Positions 26,036-36,061 of a stretch of DNA of 64,000 nucleotides are shown here, piece by piece (positions within the stretch are counted from its first letter, which is position 1; each line of letters opens with the position of its first letter). The notes under the pieces are model-generated. The model worked only from the letters and a program-made list of their open reading frames with translations. It was not told the origin of the DNA and did no database searches. The DNA is from Alphaproteobacteria bacterium. Lineage in GTDB: Bacteria; Pseudomonadota; Alphaproteobacteria; Rhodospirillales; Casp-alpha2. The stretch spans positions 124,001 to 188,000 of the forward strand of contig JAJRRU010000003.1 in the NCBI GenBank assembly GCA_024279135.1. The letters are read 5' to 3'. The translations under genes were made by a program, and so were the position numbers.

Positions 26036-27856
26036 ATGCATCCATACCGAACACATAAATGTGGCGAGCTGCGCCAGGCGCAGGTCAACGAACAGGTCCG
26101 TATTTCAGGCTGGGTACATCGTATCCGTGATCATGGAAATCTGTTGTTTATCGATCTACGCGATATGTATGGCATGACCCAGTGTGTGATCGACTCGTCC
26201 AGTGATTTATTCGCCGAAGTTGAGGCGTTGCGGGTCGAGACCGTTGTGACGGTGAGCGGTGGTGTGGTCAAACGCAGCGACGATACCATCAACACATCCC
26301 TGCCGACCGGCGAGATTGAAATTTCAATTGAAACCATCACCATCGAAGGCCCCGCCCAGGTTCTGCCCATGCAGGTCGCCGGGGATAGCGAGACGGGCGA
26401 GGAAATTCGCCTGCGTTACCGGTTCCTGGATTTACGCCGCGAGAAATTACGCGATAACATTTTATTACGCTCGAAGGTGATTTCTTCTATTCGCCGCCGC
26501 ATGATCGAACAGGATTTCGTTGAATTCCAGACACCCATCCTGACAGCCTCTTCACCGGAAGGTGCGCGTGATTATCTGGTGCCAAGTCGCCATCACCCCG
26601 GACAGTTTTATGCCCTGCCGCAGGCTCCGCAACAGTTCAAACAGTTGCTGATGGTCTCCGGGTTCGATCGTTATTTCCAGATTGCACCGTGTTTCCGCGA
26701 TGAAGACGCGCGGGCAGATCGCAGTCCCGGTGAATTCTACCAACTTGATTTTGAAATGGCGTTTGTCACTCAGGAAGATGTTTTTGCGGCAATAGAGCCG
26801 GTTCTGGAAGGTGTGTTTCGCGAATTTGGCAAAGACAAGGCGGTCACCGAAGCACCGTTCCCGCGTATTGCCTATAAAGAATCCATGGCCAAGTACGGTT
26901 CCGACAAGCCGGACCTGCGCAACCCGCTGGAAATGGTCGATGTCACCGAAGCCTTCCGGGATTCCGGTTTTGGCTTGTTTGCCAAAAATGTGGCCAAGGG
27001 CTGTGTGGTTCGTGCCATACCGGCACCGGGTGGTGCGAGCAAACCGCGCAGCTTCTTCGATAAATTGAATAACTGGGCGCGTGATGAGGGTGCCGGTGGT
27101 CTGGGTTATATTATCTACGCCGACGGTGAAGCCCGTGGCCCGATAGGTAAAAACCTGGAAGCCGAACGCACGGCCTCGATCAAACAGGCAACCGGCGTTG
27201 CTGATGGTGACGCGGTATTTTTTGTCTGTGGTATGGAATCTGATGCCGCGAAATTCGGCGGAGTAGCCCGTGAACGTATTTGTGATGAACTTGGCTTGCG
27301 CGAAAAGGATACCTTCCGGTTCTGCTGGATTGTCGATTATCCCATGTATGAGATGAACGAAGACACCGGCCAGATCGAGTTCAGCCACAACCCGTTTTCC
27401 ATGCCCCAGGGCGAAATGGATGCGCTGGAAAACAAGGACCCGCTCGATATTCTGGCCTACCAGTATGATATCGTCTGTAATGGCATCGAATTGAGTTCCG
27501 GGGCCATCAGAAATCACCGGGCCGATATTATGATAAAGGCTTTTGACATCGCCGGGTATGGCCCCGATGTGGTCGAAGAAAAATTCGGCGGTATGCTCAA
27601 TGCCTTCCGCTTCGGTGCCCCGCCCCATGGTGGATCAGCACCGGGCATCGACCGTATCGTGATGATGCTGGCCGATGAGCCCAACATTCGCGAAGTTATC
27701 GCTTTCCCCATGAACCAGCAGGCCCAGGATTTATTGATGGGCTCACCGGGGTTCGCCGATGAACGGCAACTGAAGGAATTGCACCTGCGGGTAGTCATGC
27801 CGAAGGTTGTCAAAACCACCGATGCTGAGACAGAAAACCCGGCCAAACCAGAATAA
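26036..27856 (+). CDS. aspS: Aspartyl-tRNA synthetase
   Basis: About 606 residues from ATG 26036, matching the bacterial family; the frame is open upstream to 25979. The OB-fold anticodon domain is at 1-110 ([21 protein letters not shown]). Class II motif 2 is [19 protein letters not shown], motif 3 is [13 protein letters not shown], and the bacterial GAD insertion is at about 290-410. It may be the non-discriminating type; that depends on residues I have not resolved. The Shine-Dalgarno sequence is weak. Confidence 0.95.
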   Translation: MHPYRTHKCGELRQAQVNEQVRISGWVHRIRDHGNLLFIDLRDMYGMTQCVIDSSSDLFAEVEALRVETVVTVSGGVVKRSDDTINTSLPTGEIEISIETITIEGPAQVLPMQVAGDSETGEEIRLRYRFLDLRREKLRDNILLRSKVISSIRRRMIEQDFVEFQTPILTASSPEGARDYLVPSRHHPGQFYALPQAPQQFKQLLMVSGFDRYFQIAPCFRDEDARADRSPGEFYQLDFEMAFVTQEDVFAAIEPVLEGVFREFGKDKAVTEAPFPRIAYKESMAKYGSDKPDLRNPLEMVDVTEAFRDSGFGLFAKNVAKGCVVRAIPAPGGASKPRSFFDKLNNWARDEGAGGLGYIIYADGEARGPIGKNLEAERTASIKQATGVADGDAVFFVCGMESDAAKFGGVARERICDELGLREKDTFRFCWIVDYPMYEMNEDTGQIEFSHNPFSMPQGEMDALENKDPLDILAYQYDIVCNGIELSSGAIRNHRADIMIKAFDIAGYGPDVVEEKFGGMLNAFRFGAPPHGGSAPGIDRIVMMLADEPNIREVIAFPMNQQAQDLLMGSPGFADERQLKELHLRVVMPKVVKTTDAETENPAKPE

Positions 27857-28039
27857 ACTCTTGTTTTAGCTCAACTTGCACCTGAGAACTACAACCTAGT
27901 ATCCTGATTTATTGGGATATTTACATTTTGTTATTGTCCTGAGGCTATAAATTCAGATAGTCTTAATCCGTTCCCGTGTGTTGTATTTATACGGTGGCAG
28001 AGAACTGTCACAATGGGTTCTAGAAAGAAAGAGGATTTG

Positions 28040-28924
28040 ATGAGCCAATTTCGGGTCGTACCTGTTGTCTTGTTTGCACTCTTGCTTAACGGTTGTTTCC
28101 TGCCGGTGCAGTATTCTATTGCGTCGTGGGCAATGGACGGCCTGTCATTTTTGTTTACCAAAAAATCCCTGACCGATCATGGAATTTCAGCCATCGCACA
28201 GAAAGATTGTGCCTTGTGGCGCACGGTGACCGAGGGTGAAATTTGCCGTGAAGATGGCTCAATTGCTGTTGTTGTAGATGCTGGTGATGTCTCAGGTGTC
28301 GACAAGTCGAGCCAGACAACTTCCTTTGCCGGTAACCAGCAAAGTCGAGCCGACAGACTCTATTATAACTCGATTTTGAGCGATCTGATCCCTGTCAAGG
28401 ATGCATCGGGTGGTCTGGATACCTGGCAGAAAGATAGCCCGCATGATCCCGTGGTTGTGGCCAAAGCAGCGCCGAAGGCTGGAAACAAACCTGCCATGGT
28501 TAAGAATATACCTGTGCTTACTGTGGTTGCTTCAGAAACTTTACCGGCCCCGGCAATTTTACCGGCCCCGGAAAAACCAGCTATCAAACCACAATTCAGT
28601 GAACAGGCCCGGATTGGGCCGGCATTAGCGGGCCTGAAAGGTCATTATCTGGTTATCGGAAGCTTTGGGCGGTGGTCCAATGCGTCGCGCTTTGCCGAAC
28701 GGTACGAAGGCCTGGGCACACAATTGGTCTCCGCAGTGGTCAACGATGAACAGGTTTACAGAATTCTTGTCGGACCTTACGTGGCTGATACCAGGCGACA
28801 ACTGGTGGCTTCGGTAATGGGGGCCGGGATAACAGAAATCTGGGCTATGAAGGTGGCTGAAAACACCATTGCCATTGACCCCAAGCAGGATCAGAAAGTC
28901 CAGATTGTCTTTCTTCCCCAGTAA
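28040..28924 (+). CDS. SPOR-domain lipoprotein
   Basis: About 294 residues. The lipobox LLLNGC follows a short signal peptide. The middle, near 110-195, is low-complexity with Pro and Ala (PAPAILPAPEKPA). The C-terminal 75 residues are a SPOR domain (GHYLVIGSFGRWSNASRFAERYEGL, YRILVGPYVAD) that binds denuded peptidoglycan, usually at division sites. AGAGGA precedes the ATG at 28040. Confidence 0.83.
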   Translation: MSQFRVVPVVLFALLLNGCFLPVQYSIASWAMDGLSFLFTKKSLTDHGISAIAQKDCALWRTVTEGEICREDGSIAVVVDAGDVSGVDKSSQTTSFAGNQQSRADRLYYNSILSDLIPVKDASGGLDTWQKDSPHDPVVVAKAAPKAGNKPAMVKNIPVLTVVASETLPAPAILPAPEKPAIKPQFSEQARIGPALAGLKGHYLVIGSFGRWSNASRFAERYEGLGTQLVSAVVNDEQVYRILVGPYVADTRRQLVASVMGAGITEIWAMKVAENTIAIDPKQDQKVQIVFLPQ

Positions 28925-28933
28925 AGGCTGGAT

Positions 28934-29500
28934 TTAATCAAAGGCGAGCACACCGGCCAGTTGGCGCAACAGGCGTGTGATGCACTGTGCAATATCGATG
29001 GAATGAACATCGTGATTGTTGTAGCGCCGTACGAAGGCCAGACGTTTCTCCCATTCCCGGACAAAATCGCGGGGTGCGTCGGGCTGGGCTGATTTGTTCA
29101 GCAAGGCACCGACGGTTTTATTGTAGTCCGGGTGTAATTCTGACTGGAAAGCAAGGGCATCGTATTCTTCCCACGATATAAGACCCTGCATGTATAGATC
29201 AGTGCTCAGGTTAGCCATTTGCCGCGCACTCATGTATCTCACGTCGATATCAACATTGGTAATTTCACGGGCGATAGCACGCCGTCGTTCCGCATCATTC
29301 AGGATCGGAACGGGCAAATTCTGATTGCTGAATGTGGGAACCAGCACATCCTTGCCATGCCATAGTTGAAATACATCCGGCGTGGATTTGTCCGTTGCTG
29401 CGTGGTTGAACTGATAGGGTGGCAGGGAAACCCGGACGGTACTTTGGCCCGAATAATCCTCGGTGTAATTCGTGTCCTGGCGATTAAGCTGTATTTTCAC
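28934..29500 (-). CDS. Conserved-looking protein of unknown function
   Basis: 188 residues with a GTG start and GGGAG about 8 bases upstream. I do not recognise a domain. It is soluble, with no signal or membrane segment. The N-terminal 60 residues look extended; about 65-185 appear helical (ERRRAIAREITNVDIDVRYMSARQ, MQGLISWEEYDAL). It lies downstream of the degenerate GGDEF gene on the same strand, separated from it by a terminator-like hairpin, and it converges on the SPOR gene with a 9-base gap. Confidence 0.65.
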   Translation of the reverse strand: MKIQLNRQDTNYTEDYSGQSTVRVSLPPYQFNHAATDKSTPDVFQLWHGKDVLVPTFSNQNLPVPILNDAERRRAIAREITNVDIDVRYMSARQMANLSTDLYMQGLISWEEYDALAFQSELHPDYNKTVGALLNKSAQPDAPRDFVREWEKRLAFVRRYNNHDVHSIDIAQCITRLLRQLAGVLAFD

Positions 29501-29561
29501 AGGATATCTCCCTGTTTGTTAAACTGTTGTTGTGGTCCTGGTTCGACAATCCGATAACTTT

Positions 29562-29621
29562 TTAAAAAGGTACCCCGTATCCGAGGGGTTTGAGGGGGAG
29601 GAGAGGGAACCGGATACGGGG
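29562..29621 (-). terminator. Hairpin after the GGDEF-like gene
   Basis: CCCCGTATCCG at 29573-29583 and CGGATACGGGG at 29611-29621 form a perfect 11-base stem with a 27-base purine-rich loop. On the minus strand the stem is followed by TACCTTTTTAA. This fits termination of the gene ending at 29643, although the loop is long. Confidence 0.6.
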
Positions 29622-29642
29622 CGAGTGCGCAGGGGTCGTTTG

Positions 29643-30362
29643 TTATCCTTTAATATTCTGGTATTGCGCCTTGTTTGCCGATGGGCTCTGGTGAGCCGTA
29701 ATACGCTCGCGCAGATTGTCGACGTTTGGTACGCTATCGGATTTAAGGACTGTTGAATTGATCGCTTCTGTGGTCAGGTTGGCGGTGACGGGTATCTCAT
29801 AACCCAGCCAGTTGACCGTCGTATGGGTCAAAGCCCAGTGCAAAGCACACATACGGTGATGGGCATCTGCCAGCGGCATATCATTAAACAGGATTGTGAA
29901 CTTGTTTCCCGTGACGCGGCCGACATGATCAATATCGCGAATTTGATCTTTCAAGATCTGGGTAACGGCACACAAGACAGCATCGCCGGCATCGGAACTG
30001 TGCTCTTTATTGATGGCTTTGATGTTGTTGACATAAACATGGATCATGGAACCATGTTTGTTGTGGCGCTTGGCATAGGCGTGTGATCGCGACAGTTCCA
30101 GTTCAAAACCGCGGTGGTTGAGGGTCTCGGTCAGGTTGTCGGTGACCGAATCATTTCTCAGAGAAACGATCTTTTTTTTCTGTTCATTGATGCACATGTT
30201 GGTGTGCTGTGCAGCGTTCAGGACATTGCGTGCCATGTTGAGGACCAGGATTTTATCCTGCCCACTGGTGATGGCGTTTGCCATGATGTGGATCTGTTTT
30301 TCCAGATCGAATGCGTCTATTTTATTGAGTTCATAAACGTTGTCTGATTTCTGTACTAACAT
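29643..30362 (-). CDS. GGDEF-fold protein with degenerate active site
   Basis: About 239 residues from ATG 30362, with AGGAGG about 7 bases upstream. Residues 1-70 are helical. Residues 75-200 follow the diguanylate cyclase fold: VTDNLTETLNHRGFELEL corresponds to DxLTGLxNRRxF, and IDHVGRVTGNKFTILF corresponds to the RxGGDEF segment. The signature is TGNKF (151-155), so the catalytic acidic residues are lost and cyclase activity is unlikely. It may act as a scaffold or c-di-GMP/GTP sensor. The frame extends to a TTG at 30437 without support. Confidence 0.82.
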   Translation of the reverse strand: MLVQKSDNVYELNKIDAFDLEKQIHIMANAITSGQDKILVLNMARNVLNAAQHTNMCINEQKKKIVSLRNDSVTDNLTETLNHRGFELELSRSHAYAKRHNKHGSMIHVYVNNIKAINKEHSSDAGDAVLCAVTQILKDQIRDIDHVGRVTGNKFTILFNDMPLADAHHRMCALHWALTHTTVNWLGYEIPVTANLTTEAINSTVLKSDSVPNVDNLRERITAHQSPSANKAQYQNIKG

Positions 30363-30540
30363 TGTGGCCTCCTGCGAGAGAACTGTTAAGGAAGATATTT
30401 TTTTCTTCACTACAGGTCTTCGCAACAGACGTGCCAAATATTAATGATTTGTAAATCAATGGTTTACGTTCTGTTAACTTTTAGCTTTTCTCGGCAGGAA
30501 TTGCCCGATGGGTAAAATTTGCCGGGCTCAGCCGGGAAAA

Positions 30541-31443
30541 TTACTCCTCAGATGGCCATAACCAGGCCGCCCCGCGAACGCCACTGGAGTCTCCGTGGGT
30601 ATTCTTGCGTAACAGGGTTTCGGTGTGATCGGAGAACACCCAGTCCTGCCATATACGCGGTACGGTATCATAGAGCCGGTCAATATTGCTGATGCCGCCA
30701 CCCAGCACGATTATGTCCGGGTCGAGGATATTGATGACGCTCGCCAGACCACGGGCCAGTTTATTCTCATACAAGGCCAGTGTTTTTTCAGCTACGGGGT
30801 CTTCTCGGGCCGCCAGCTCGACGATCTTGCTGGCCGATATAGGCTCGCCGCCATGTTCTACGAAGCTGCGTTCCAGGCCCGGACCTGACAAAAAGGTTTC
30901 GATGCAACCTTGTTTGCCGCAATAACAGTCCGCCCCGGGGGCTTCGTCGGCGGTCATCCAGGGCAGGGGATTATGGCCCCATTCACCGGCAATGGCATTG
31001 ATACCGGTATGGGCCGTCGCCTTGATGGCCAGTGCGCCGCCGACCCCGGTTCCCAATATGACACCAAACACGATATCAAAGCCTTTGGCACTGCCATCGG
31101 TGGCTTCCGATACGGCAAAACAATTGGCATCATTTTCCATGCGGACCGGGCGCTCAAGCCTGGCCTCAAGATCCTTGCGCAGCGGGTTACCGATCAGGCA
31201 GGTAGAATTGGCATTTTTAATCAGCCCGGTCGCCGGTGATACCGTGCCGGGAATGCCGATGCCCACGGAGCCAGATTGGTGGGTCTGGTCTTCGAGGGAT
31301 TTTACCACCCCGTCGATGGCTTCCAAGATTGCCCCATAGTCACCTTGTGGGGTGGGTACGCGCAAACGGGCAATCTCGTGGCCTGCCGAATCCAGTGCGA
31401 TTCCTTCAATTTTTGTGCCGCCAAGGTCGATGCCGATCCTCAT
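30541..31443 (-). CDS. ROK-family sugar kinase
   Basis: 300 residues from ATG 31443, with AGGGGG a few bases upstream. The N-terminal phosphate loop is IGIDLGGTKIEG. The zinc-binding ROK motif is CYCGKQGCIETFLSGPGLE near residues 175-193. The H-x-C context GEWGHNPLPW fits fructokinase or N-acetylglucosamine kinase types. The substrate is not decidable. There is no N-terminal HTH, so it is not a NagC-type repressor. Confidence 0.9.
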   Translation of the reverse strand: MRIGIDLGGTKIEGIALDSAGHEIARLRVPTPQGDYGAILEAIDGVVKSLEDQTHQSGSVGIGIPGTVSPATGLIKNANSTCLIGNPLRKDLEARLERPVRMENDANCFAVSEATDGSAKGFDIVFGVILGTGVGGALAIKATAHTGINAIAGEWGHNPLPWMTADEAPGADCYCGKQGCIETFLSGPGLERSFVEHGGEPISASKIVELAAREDPVAEKTLALYENKLARGLASVINILDPDIIVLGGGISNIDRLYDTVPRIWQDWVFSDHTETLLRKNTHGDSSGVRGAAWLWPSEE

Positions 31444-31612
31444 TTTACCCCCTGATAATACTATAATTGGCAAATAAGCCCGGATAACCGGGGTTATTGG
31501 CGTTTTACTGCAATCTTATTAACTATTATCTGTATAGACTTGGATTAATGGTGATATGTCAGAGTGAAAGTTACATAGGTTTTTGCTGCTTTTGTCCACG
31601 GTAGAATGAGAA

Positions 31613-32083
31613 ATGAACAAAATATCTCGCGATTCATCAACCTGTCTTTATCCCGTTCTTGACGGGCTTGTTCATGCCGGGCTTTCTGGCAAACACTTGG
31701 CAGGCATTGTCGGGGTTTCGCCCCCGACGTTGAGCAAGTGGCGCACCGGGCGTTCCAGAATGACCGGATCGCAGCTCATGTTTCTGACATTATTGCTGGC
31801 CCATTTTCTGGAAGAACACGACAGTCTGGATATTGATACCCATGCAAACACCGGACAGGGCGGGTTCAGTGAAGACCCTGTCGACGAACTTGGTCTTATC
31901 CGAAACTATTTACATGAACAGGAAACCCGTAATCTGGCTTTGGCGCCGGTTTCTGTCCATGCCGGGGCGCGTTTGTACCGCACCTGGCTGGAAAATGCCG
32001 ACAAGTCTGATCTGGTCGCCTTGTGCGGTGTCCTGATCAACCGGTGGGTCAAACCCGGTTATCGTGGCATGGTGGCACAATAA
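31613..32083 (+). CDS. Small protein with putative N-terminal helix-turn-helix
   Basis: 156 residues. Residues about 15-60 read as a Cro/CI-like HTH (GLSGKHLAGIVGVSPPTLSKWRTGRS would be the turn and recognition helix). The remainder is helical and unrecognised. It abuts the next gene with no gap (TAA then ATG), so the two are probably one unit. A transcription-factor role is only inferred. Confidence 0.65.
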   Translation: MNKISRDSSTCLYPVLDGLVHAGLSGKHLAGIVGVSPPTLSKWRTGRSRMTGSQLMFLTLLLAHFLEEHDSLDIDTHANTGQGGFSEDPVDELGLIRNYLHEQETRNLALAPVSVHAGARLYRTWLENADKSDLVALCGVLINRWVKPGYRGMVAQ

Positions 32084-32818
32084 ATGAGTAATTCATTTGG
32101 ATTGAGCCCGGAAGGTTTGAACTTCGCGCTGCATATCAAGAAACAATACCTCAACGGTCAGCCGGTTTGTGTGCCCGGTGATGATGAGCATATTTTGTTA
32201 CCTGAATACCTGCTCAATAATAATCTTGATCTGTCGTCCATGGAAGACCCCCTGCCGCTAGCCATGCTGGCTACGCGTGATCCTGAATCGCCCATGTCGG
32301 TGGCCGCCATTACCCGGCTCAGCCCCCTGGGCAAGACAAACCGGTTGTTGTCCGGTCTGGTCCGGGTGGTCGGCGAGACCAGCAAACATCCCCTTGTTCG
32401 CGAGTGTGTCTCGCTGGTAACAGAAAACGACTTTGACCCGGATTCCATTGCCCGGATACACCGTCATGCCAGTGATTTTATTGTTCAGTCGCGGCGGCAG
32501 TATTCACAGGCCTTGCGACAGAATTTACAGGATTTAATGAACGGGGAACTTGCACCACGCAAATTTGTCCAGAACTTCTTTGAATTGACCGAAGCCGGTA
32601 ATTTACGGACCGATATCAGGAAACGCCTGATACTCAGTATGTTGTTATCGGAAAATGTCAGACCCAGTGTGAAATTTCTGGTTCTGGAAAACTTCGACCG
32701 TATGCCCAAGCCTGTGCGGATCGCCATTATCTGTGGTGTGCTTCAGGCAGAACCGTCTCATCATATCGATCTGGTCAAAGAAGAAATTCGCTGGATCGTG
32801 GCCCACGAAAGGCTTTGA
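32084..32818 (+). CDS. Protein of unknown function paired with the HTH gene
   Basis: 244 residues, soluble and mostly helical after residue 90. I recognise no domain. The run RHASDFIVQSRRQYSQALRQN followed by LMNGELAPRKFVQNFFELTE looks like a conserved helical core. It begins on the base after the previous stop codon. It ends 10 bases from the convergent RND gene. Confidence 0.65.
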   Translation: MSNSFGLSPEGLNFALHIKKQYLNGQPVCVPGDDEHILLPEYLLNNNLDLSSMEDPLPLAMLATRDPESPMSVAAITRLSPLGKTNRLLSGLVRVVGETSKHPLVRECVSLVTENDFDPDSIARIHRHASDFIVQSRRQYSQALRQNLQDLMNGELAPRKFVQNFFELTEAGNLRTDIRKRLILSMLLSENVRPSVKFLVLENFDRMPKPVRIAIICGVLQAEPSHHIDLVKEEIRWIVAHERL

Positions 32819-32828
32819 TGTCCCCCTG

Positions 32829-35800
32829 TTAAGCCGTACTTGGGGCGTTCAGTCCGGATTTTTTGTGTGATGTTTCTACCGTCCCGGCTACCAGAGCCAG
32901 CAAGGGGGGGATAATCAACAGGGTCAGGACGGCAGACAGCGATAACCCGCCCACAACCACCGAGCCCAATCCACGGTAGAGTTCTGATCCCGCTCCGGGA
33001 AAAATGACCAGCGGCAACATGCCGAAGACACTGGTCAGGGTCGACATGAAAATCGGTCTGATACGATTTTGCGTGGCCTCCATGATGGCCGCATTCACAT
33101 CCATATCCTCATTGCGAATATGGTGTAACGTCTGGTGGACCAGCAAAATAGCGTTGTTGACCACGATGCCGATCAGGATAACAAATCCGAGTAATGTCAG
33201 CATATCCAAGGGTTGCAGGGTTACCGTATTGATCAAAGCCAGGCCACCCACCCCGCCCGCCGTTGCAAGCGGTACGGAAAGCATGATGACCATGGGGTAG
33301 AGGAAGCTTTCAAACAGTATGGCCATTGAAAGGTAAACAAGGATAATTGCGACGATCAGGTTGATGACCAGGGCGTCCCATGTCTGGCTCAGCTTGTCAG
33401 CTGTACCCGACAGGCGCATGCGTACCCCGTCGGGCAGCCCTTCGGCTTTTAGGGGCTCAATGACCTGGCTGGTAATTGTTTCCAGGGCGACTTCCAGCGG
33501 CATTTTCTCTGGTGGGCGAATTTCCAGTGTTACCGTGCGCAGGCGCTCAAGATGCCTGATCTCCGTCGGCCCCGAAGTAACCGAAACAGTCGATAGGGAG
33601 CCGAGGGGCAATATGTGACCCGAACTGGTCACTACGGGCAACTGTTCGATGCCCTGGGTCTGGGTGACCGCCCCATAGGGGCCTTTTAAGGTCAGATCCA
33701 TGCGATTGTTATCGATGGTAATCTCGGCAATTCGCAGACCGTCATTGAAGGTGTCGAGGGTATCACCGAGTTCGCGAACCGTGAGGCCATTATCGGCCAG
33801 TTTCAGACGATCGGGTTCGACGCGGATTTCCGGTGCCCCAAGTTCCAGTCCGGGACGTGGGCGCAATTGAGTACCTTGGGAAGATGGCATGGCCTGTTGC
33901 ATTTTTCCCACGGCTTTCAGTGTGGTATCGAGAATGGTTTCCAGATCCGGCCCTGTAACATCCAGGTTGATCGATCGCCCACCACCGATGCCCCGGGCAA
34001 ACAGGGAGCTTTGGGAAATCAGCCCGAATGTGCCCGGTTCCCTGTATGAGGCATTGCGCATGATCGGGATCAGATCCTTGACCCGGTTTGCGTCCTCGGC
34101 AGAAGCACCGAGAAAGGTCGTGCCCCGCGAAGCCACGAAGAGAAACCGGCTGATGCGTGGCCGCTGGTCAGGGTCACTGGCCGTATTCTTCCGATCAGCC
34201 CCGTTGTTCATGTTACCCACGTTGCCTGTCGATCCATTCCACAGGGGCTGGAGTTCCGCTTCGATGATAGAGGCGATATCGGTCGTGGTTTTCAAATTAT
34301 AGCCGGGTGGCGGAATAATGGCACCGAAGATCAGGTTACGATTGCCGTCCGGTAAATAATCGAGTTTGGGCAGGAACATGATAGTCGCTGCGGACGCCAC
34401 ACCACACAGCACGATGACAACAATCAAGGCGACCACGCGGTTAACGATGGTCAGGCGGGTTATGGCGGTAATCAGGCTGATGACCAGACCGCCGAATGCC
34501 TTCAGCGGGTCAAATCGTTTCTTGGTAATCGTTTCACCCCCGGTTTTTTCGGGGCTGTCGATTAACAGCTTGTTCGAAAGTGCCGGGATCACGGTTATGG
34601 CCACCAGCAGTGACAACAGGACCGAGACTGAAATCGCCACCGCAATGTCACGGAACAACTGACCGACTTCCAATTCCATAATCAGGATCGGTATAAACAC
34701 CAGCACCGTGGTCATGGCCGAAACCATAATAGCCCCCCAAACCTGGCGGGCACCCTGATAGGCGGCTTCGCGTTTCTTCATGCCCTGCTCACGCAGGCGA
34801 TAGATATTTTCAAGCACCACAATGGCGGCGTCGACAACCATGCCCACGGCAAAGGCGATGCCAGCCAGCGAGATAACATTGATGGAACGCCCCAGGGCGG
34901 ACATGGCAACAAATGCCCCGATTATGGAAACCGGAATGGCCAGAGATATGACAAGCGTTGCGCGGCCGGATCGCAAAAATAACAACAATACAATGGCCGC
35001 CAGCGTGCCACCGTAGAATATATTCTGGCGCACCAGATTAATCGATGAGTCGATATAGACTGTCTCGTCATAAACCTGAGTCAGATACAGGTCATTTTCC
35101 GGTAATACGGTTTCGTTTAACTCGGTCAGGGCCGCGCGGATACCTTTCATGACGTCGATCACATTGGCGCCGGTCTCGCGTACCGCATTGATCGCCAGTG
35201 CCGGTTCGCCCAGGAACCGTATGAACGATACGGGTTCCTTGAAGGTAAACGAAACCTTGGCAATGTCGCCGACCCTAACACGGGCTATGCGCCCTGTTAC
35301 CGGATCGACGCTGGAACGCAGGATTACATTTTCAACCTGTTCGATGGTTTCAAACTCGCCTTGGGTGCGTACCACGTATCGGCGTTTGCCTTCGTTTACA
35401 TCACCGGCGGTAACGCTGGATTTGGCCGCACGCAGGGTGTTGATCAGCGATGTAACCGTAAGCCCATAACGCGCCATTGCATCGGGATTGACCACGATCA
35501 CCATTTCCCGGTCGCTGCCGCCATAGAAATTTACCCGCGATACACCGTTAACCCGCTCGATGCGATCCTGAATGAAGTCTTTGACAAAATCGCCGTATTG
35601 ATGAATATCGGTTTCATTGCCTGCGGTGCGTCGCATAATTATCCAGGCTATGGGGCTGTCTTCGCTCGATGAGGTCGATATGGTTGGCTCGCTGGCTTCG
35701 TCGGGATACCCGTTGACCCGGTCCAGACGGTTTGAGACCAGCAGCATGGCCCGGTCCATGTTCTGTCCGACGGCAAATTCCAGGGTAATCGACGAGCGAC

Positions 35801-36059
35801 CATCCTGCGAACGACTGATAATCTGTTCCAGCCCTTCCAGGCCTTTGAGTTCTTCTTCCTGAAGATTGGTAATCTCGCGTTCAATTTCTGCCGGTGCTGC
35901 ACCGGACCAGATGGTACGCAGATTGATGATCGGTTTACGCACATCCGGGGTCAACTGTATGGGAATATTATTCAATGAAACGAGTCCGAACAGGACCGTC
36001 ATCAAGACGGCCGATATGACGGTAACCGGGCGTTCAATGGATGCGCGGATCAAATCCAT
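32829..36059 (-). CDS. RND efflux permease (AcrB/HAE family)
   Basis: 1076 residues, the usual length. It is an inner-membrane proton-driven pump with twelve membrane helices and two large periplasmic loops. MDLIRASIERPVTVISAVLM opens the protein. Conserved blocks are IPIQLTPDVRKPII, GMVVDAAIVVLENIYR (TM4, with the proton-relay Asp) and GIVVNNAILLVH in the second half. The adaptor gene ends 2 bases upstream. No outer-membrane channel gene is present, so it probably uses a shared TolC. The substrates are unknown. Confidence 0.94.
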   Translation of the reverse strand: MDLIRASIERPVTVISAVLMTVLFGLVSLNNIPIQLTPDVRKPIINLRTIWSGAAPAEIEREITNLQEEELKGLEGLEQIISRSQDGRSSITLEFAVGQNMDRAMLLVSNRLDRVNGYPDEASEPTISTSSSEDSPIAWIIMRRTAGNETDIHQYGDFVKDFIQDRIERVNGVSRVNFYGGSDREMVIVVNPDAMARYGLTVTSLINTLRAAKSSVTAGDVNEGKRRYVVRTQGEFETIEQVENVILRSSVDPVTGRIARVRVGDIAKVSFTFKEPVSFIRFLGEPALAINAVRETGANVIDVMKGIRAALTELNETVLPENDLYLTQVYDETVYIDSSINLVRQNIFYGGTLAAIVLLLFLRSGRATLVISLAIPVSIIGAFVAMSALGRSINVISLAGIAFAVGMVVDAAIVVLENIYRLREQGMKKREAAYQGARQVWGAIMVSAMTTVLVFIPILIMELEVGQLFRDIAVAISVSVLLSLLVAITVIPALSNKLLIDSPEKTGGETITKKRFDPLKAFGGLVISLITAITRLTIVNRVVALIVVIVLCGVASAATIMFLPKLDYLPDGNRNLIFGAIIPPPGYNLKTTTDIASIIEAELQPLWNGSTGNVGNMNNGADRKNTASDPDQRPRISRFLFVASRGTTFLGASAEDANRVKDLIPIMRNASYREPGTFGLISQSSLFARGIGGGRSINLDVTGPDLETILDTTLKAVGKMQQAMPSSQGTQLRPRPGLELGAPEIRVEPDRLKLADNGLTVRELGDTLDTFNDGLRIAEITIDNNRMDLTLKGPYGAVTQTQGIEQLPVVTSSGHILPLGSLSTVSVTSGPTEIRHLERLRTVTLEIRPPEKMPLEVALETITSQVIEPLKAEGLPDGVRMRLSGTADKLSQTWDALVINLIVAIILVYLSMAILFESFLYPMVIMLSVPLATAGGVGGLALINTVTLQPLDMLTLLGFVILIGIVVNNAILLVHQTLHHIRNEDMDVNAAIMEATQNRIRPIFMSTLTSVFGMLPLVIFPGAGSELYRGLGSVVVGGLSLSAVLTLLIIPPLLALVAGTVETSHKKSGLNAPSTA

Positions 36060-36061
36060 GA

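Noticed and set aside
26552-27628. 358-codon minus-strand frame opposite aspS
   Set aside because: It lies fully inside aspS, with no motif and no ribosome site.
29539-29552. tRNA T-loop-like GGTTCGACAATCC
   Set aside because: No acceptor stem, anticodon arm or D-loop could be fitted around it.
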